From Stropharia rugosoannulata (lineage: Eukaryota; Basidiomycota; Agaricomycetes; Agaricales; Strophariaceae), in contig JANCIK010000003.1 in assembly GCA_028532985.1 (NCBI GenBank), positions 2,614,001-2,678,000 of the forward strand: DNA of 64,000 nt. Direction: 5' to 3'. Positions 61,403 to 64,000 of the stretch are shown one piece after another; position 1 is the first letter of the stretch, and each line of letters starts with the position of its first letter. Under the pieces are notes generated by a model, which saw only the letters and a program-made list of their open reading frames with translations, made no database searches and had not been told where the DNA came from. Both the position numbers and the translations under genes were made by a program.

Positions 61403-63471
61403 ATGCCTCCGAGAAGAGCTCCCTCTATGCAATCTGTTGCTCAGTCCAGAGCTCCAAGTCCCACCCCAGGTGAAGATGAAGAAGTATGTTGGTCTTGACT
61501 TACGGCGCGCCTTTTTCTCATCCGCTTTAGGTCCCGTATTTCGACACTGTGGACGAGCTTCAACAGCATGTATGCTATAAATATGAAAAGAAGAGTCGTT
61601 CATTTGATCAGTTATATTGTCAAGGGTATCAACGTTCAAGACATTCTAAAGTTGAAAGTAAGCTATTCGGCGAATTCCAGGTGTTATGTTCATCCAAAAG
61701 AGAAAGTCTGCTGCAATCAATACTGTTTTCGGTGTCAGTATGACCACTCGGCGACAGATGCTAAAGATAAAGGTACATATATGCGCATATATTCAACCTT
61801 TCAGCGACGCAACTGTGACCTACTTCCAGGGCATGTCCGAAGCCAAGGTGGAAAAAATTAAGGTCGTTCAATGAGTTTCTATTCTACCGAGCTTTGTGTC
61901 ACGGTCCTCAACTAGATAAAGTAGGAAGCGGCCAGCAAAATTTTGGTGAGCATCATAAGGCGTCATACACATTCGAAGGCATCTATGCGCTCACGCTTGT
62001 TAATCCTTACAGGGATCGTCCTTCGCAACTGGGGTGGAAGTTCAAGATAAGCGTAAGAGGGTCAATATAATCAGCACAGGCAGTAAATCGGTCGACGGGA
62101 TTTTAGGAGGTGACCCGTGATTCTATGATATGCTTGCATGAAGACCAACTTAAGCTTTTTTAACAGGTGGTTTAATGTCTCAATCCATATCTGAAGGTGT
62201 GGGGAAACGCGTCGTCATACTCATTGTACTGAGCAGGATGCGCAGTATATGGCGAATTTAGAACCGGCAAAACCCAACTGGCCCATACCATGAGCGTTGT
62301 GGCTCAGTTACCTCCAGACATGGGGGGAGCGGCTGGGAAGGTAAGCGGTCAAACAAATATCTGAATCATTCTCAACGAAGCTTTCCAGGTAGCATATATT
62401 GACACTGAAGGCTAGCAATTATTTGCTACTATTCGGCCGAACTTTGACGACTGAATACAATGTTTTATAGGAACATTTCGTCCAGATCGAATCCGCTCCA
62501 TCGCTGACAGATTCGGTGTCGATGGAAACATGGCGTTGGAAAACATTCTTTATGGTGATAAAGTCCCTCGTTTTTTATATTATACAAGCCGATACTGACA
62601 AACGTCTAGCCCGGGCATTCAACAGCGAACATCAGGTAGTTGAGAAACATCAGAGTATACTTGTGTGACAGCGTCTTATTTTGCATAGATGGAACTCATC
62701 AACGAATGTTCGATGCGGTTTGCTGAAGACAAAGACTTCCGTCTCTTGGTATAGCGTAATCAGGAATAAGATTACACCGGTACTGAGTGATCATACGAAT
62801 AGATCATAGACAGTATCATGGCTCTCTTCCGCGTCGATTATTCCGGCAGAGGAGAGTTGAGTGAACGTCAACAAAAAGTCAATACCAATGTTTCCTCTTT
62901 GTGTAAAAATCTCACTTTCTTTCCATAGCTTGCTCAGGTATGCGATCCTGTTGATCAATGTTGCACGGTCTCCACCATGATGTAGATGCTTTCGAAATTA
63001 ACGAAACTCTCCGAAGAGTACAATGTTTGCATTTTACATCTCTACTCTTAACTTTACAAGCTAACGTGTGATCACCGAGTCCCAGATCGCAATTCTACTC
63101 ACGAATCAAGTGCAATGTATGTCACCCTCACATACCTTCGTTAGTAGCAAGATATTCTTACACACATGGTAGCTGACCCTGGAGCTACGATGACTTTCGT
63201 TGCTGGGGGCGCCTTAAAACCGATTGGAGGTCACATTCTGTCCCATGCGTCTGCCACCAGATTGTTTCTCCGCAAAGGTATGTACGTCCAACTCGCATAA
63301 TCGCGTGGGTGGGGTGGGTATGGTCTATAAATATCGTCAAGATGCTGATATGTCACTTGCTCTTACAAAGGTCGGGCGGAGGAACGGGTTGCAAAACTTG
63401 TGGACTCTCCGGATCGTCCGGAAAGCGAAGCATCGTACAAACTAGACGAGGGTGGATGGGCCGATGTTTGA
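61403..63471 (+). CDS. DMC1: DMC1 meiotic recombinase (19 exons)
   Basis: This RecA/Rad51-family ATPase performs strand exchange between homologues in meiosis. Nineteen exons with consistent phases give 348 residues: 61403-61483, 61531-61569, 61625-61657, 61707-61772, 61830-61862, 61925-61945, 62013-62109, 62167-62196, 62246-62340, 62389-62410, 62471-62554, 62610-62635, 62689-62748, 62803-62877, 62929-62937, 62986-63024, 63086-63116, 63173-63277 and 63371-63471. The N-terminal HhH region has [31 protein letters not shown] and [10 protein letters not shown]. Walker A is GEFRTGKTQ, Walker B is [15 protein letters not shown], followed by [20 protein letters not shown]. The end [36 protein letters not shown] is diagnostic for DMC1 rather than RAD51. 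No stop interrupts the joined frame, so the gene is intact, with one non-canonical intron (62411-62470). Confidence 0.95.
62411..62470 (+). other. GC-AG intron in DMC1
   Basis: The exon ends ...GACACTGAAG, the intron begins GCTAGC and ends TATAG, and the next exon resumes as GAACATTTCG, giving the conserved IDTEGTFRPDR. A GT donor is not available here. Reading through would meet an in-frame TAG just after the Gly codon. Confidence 0.8.
62929..62937 (+). other. 9-nt microexon of DMC1 (Leu-Ala-Gln)
   Basis: The three codons CTT GCT CAG are required for the family motif QQKLAQMLSKL. They are flanked by CCATAG before and GTATGC after. The introns are 51 (62878-62928) and 48 bases (62938-62985). 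Confidence 0.8.
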
Positions 63472-63908
63472 AAATTGAAAGATGCCTCTTCTTACTGTAC
63501 ATCAAACTAGCACGCATCGAGATCGTGTACGACGTCCTTATGTGCGTGTTGCTAATGTTTCGACTCGTCATATCTTGTTACACTGATGCCTGTAGCAGCT
63601 TACATGCTCCCGTTATGCTATTCCGTAGTCCAAGCTTTAGATTGCACGTTCGTTCGTCCCTGCCCCTGTTTATTGCTAGTACTGGACAGAGGTTATGGAG
63701 AGTGTGCACACATATCCACAAGGTTCCTCATCAAAAGTATATCTAACCGAGTTCTGACGCATGGAAACGTTGACAATGCACGCGGTGGCAATATCTTTTT
63801 ATGGATTCTGGATTCGCCCTCCGGCTTAAAAGCGCGATAAAGGCCTGTAAGCTGGCCAATCCGTCGAGCTATAGTTCCTCTCAGTACATCCGACCTTGTT
63901 TCTACGGA
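63472..63908. other. DMC1 3' flank
   Basis: This should hold the DMC1 3' UTR and possibly a promoter. Open frames near 63309-63840 overlap each other and lack recognisable motifs. Confidence 0.45.
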
Positions 63909-64000
63909 ATGTCTAAAGTCACAAAATTCGCGCTTTTGACTGGGATTGCTAAAATCGTTGAAGCCGGTTTCCCACTCCCAGGCCAGGTCTCCATACCAAA
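63909..64000 (+). CDS. Possible 5' end of a gene cut by the window edge
   Basis: An ATG at 63909 opens a frame of 30 codons to the edge (starting MSKVTKFALLTGIAKIVEAG, ending in QVSIP). The length is too short to judge, and the frame could be chance. I do not recognise the sequence. Confidence 0.2.
   Translation, partial: MSKVTKFALLTGIAKIVEAGFPLPGQVSIP

Noticed and set aside
62401..62470. Apparent in-frame stop in DMC1 after GAAGGC
   Set aside because: Explained by a GC-AG intron; all 19 exons join to 348 codons with correct phases, so DMC1 is not a pseudogene.

Overview
The window is nuclear DNA of a filamentous basidiomycete fungus, most likely an Agaricomycete. Genes are dense and lie on both strands. 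They are broken by many introns of about 46-60 bases with GT...AG ends, and gaps between genes are short. The gene set is fungal: a PacC/Rim101 pH regulator, Sla2, a GPI-type PLC-like protein, fungal RPB6 and DMC1. A secreted GN-repeat protein resembles a family I know from mushroom-forming fungi. I see no rRNA, tRNA, CRISPR array, phage or intact transposon.

Layout. 1-7 kb: the 3' part of TAF1, then a PacC/Rim101 transcription factor and a myosin regulatory light chain. 8-12.6 kb: two tandem AYR1-like short-chain reductases separated by 2.5 kb without a gene. 13-18 kb: a secreted GN-repeat protein and a secreted, probably GPI-anchored, PLC-like phosphodiesterase. 18-29 kb: UTP11, a FAR1-like zinc-finger protein, an LSB5-like VHS protein, mitochondrial seryl-tRNA synthetase, an RFC small subunit, CFD1 and a protein with a C-terminal RRM-like domain. 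31-37 kb: a large multi-RRM protein and RPB6. 37-46 kb: fructosamine kinase, an old-yellow-enzyme reductase, a COQ11/NDUFA9-type protein, TFIIIB subunit BDP1 and an unknown CxxC-CxxC protein. 46-64 kb: a coiled-coil membrane protein, SURF1, SLA2, a large disordered protein, a four-helix voltage-sensor-like protein, CWC25 and the meiotic recombinase DMC1.

Most genes are core housekeeping genes: transcription (TAF1, RPB6, BDP1), ribosome and splicing factors (UTP11, CWC25), replication and recombination (RFC, DMC1), mitochondrion and Fe-S (SerRS, SURF1, COQ11-like, CFD1), and actin or endocytosis (LSB5, SLA2, myosin light chain). Many neighbours are divergent pairs sharing 145-345 bp promoters, or convergent pairs with 83-250 bp between stop codons. 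They do not form a metabolic cluster.

The most interesting signals are a run of eight PacC-type GCCARG hexamers in the 228-bp promoter of the pacC gene itself; a DMC1 gene of 19 exons with a 9-nt microexon and one GC-AG intron; a 19-nt microexon in RPB6; a FAR1/GCM1-like DNA-binding protein that may be a domesticated transposase domain; and a pore-less voltage-sensor-like membrane protein. Splice sites were placed by eye from reading frame, GT/AG ends and family conservation. They are exact where frames were checked (TAF1, myosin light chain, RPB6, voltage-sensor protein, DMC1, CFD1) and approximate elsewhere.
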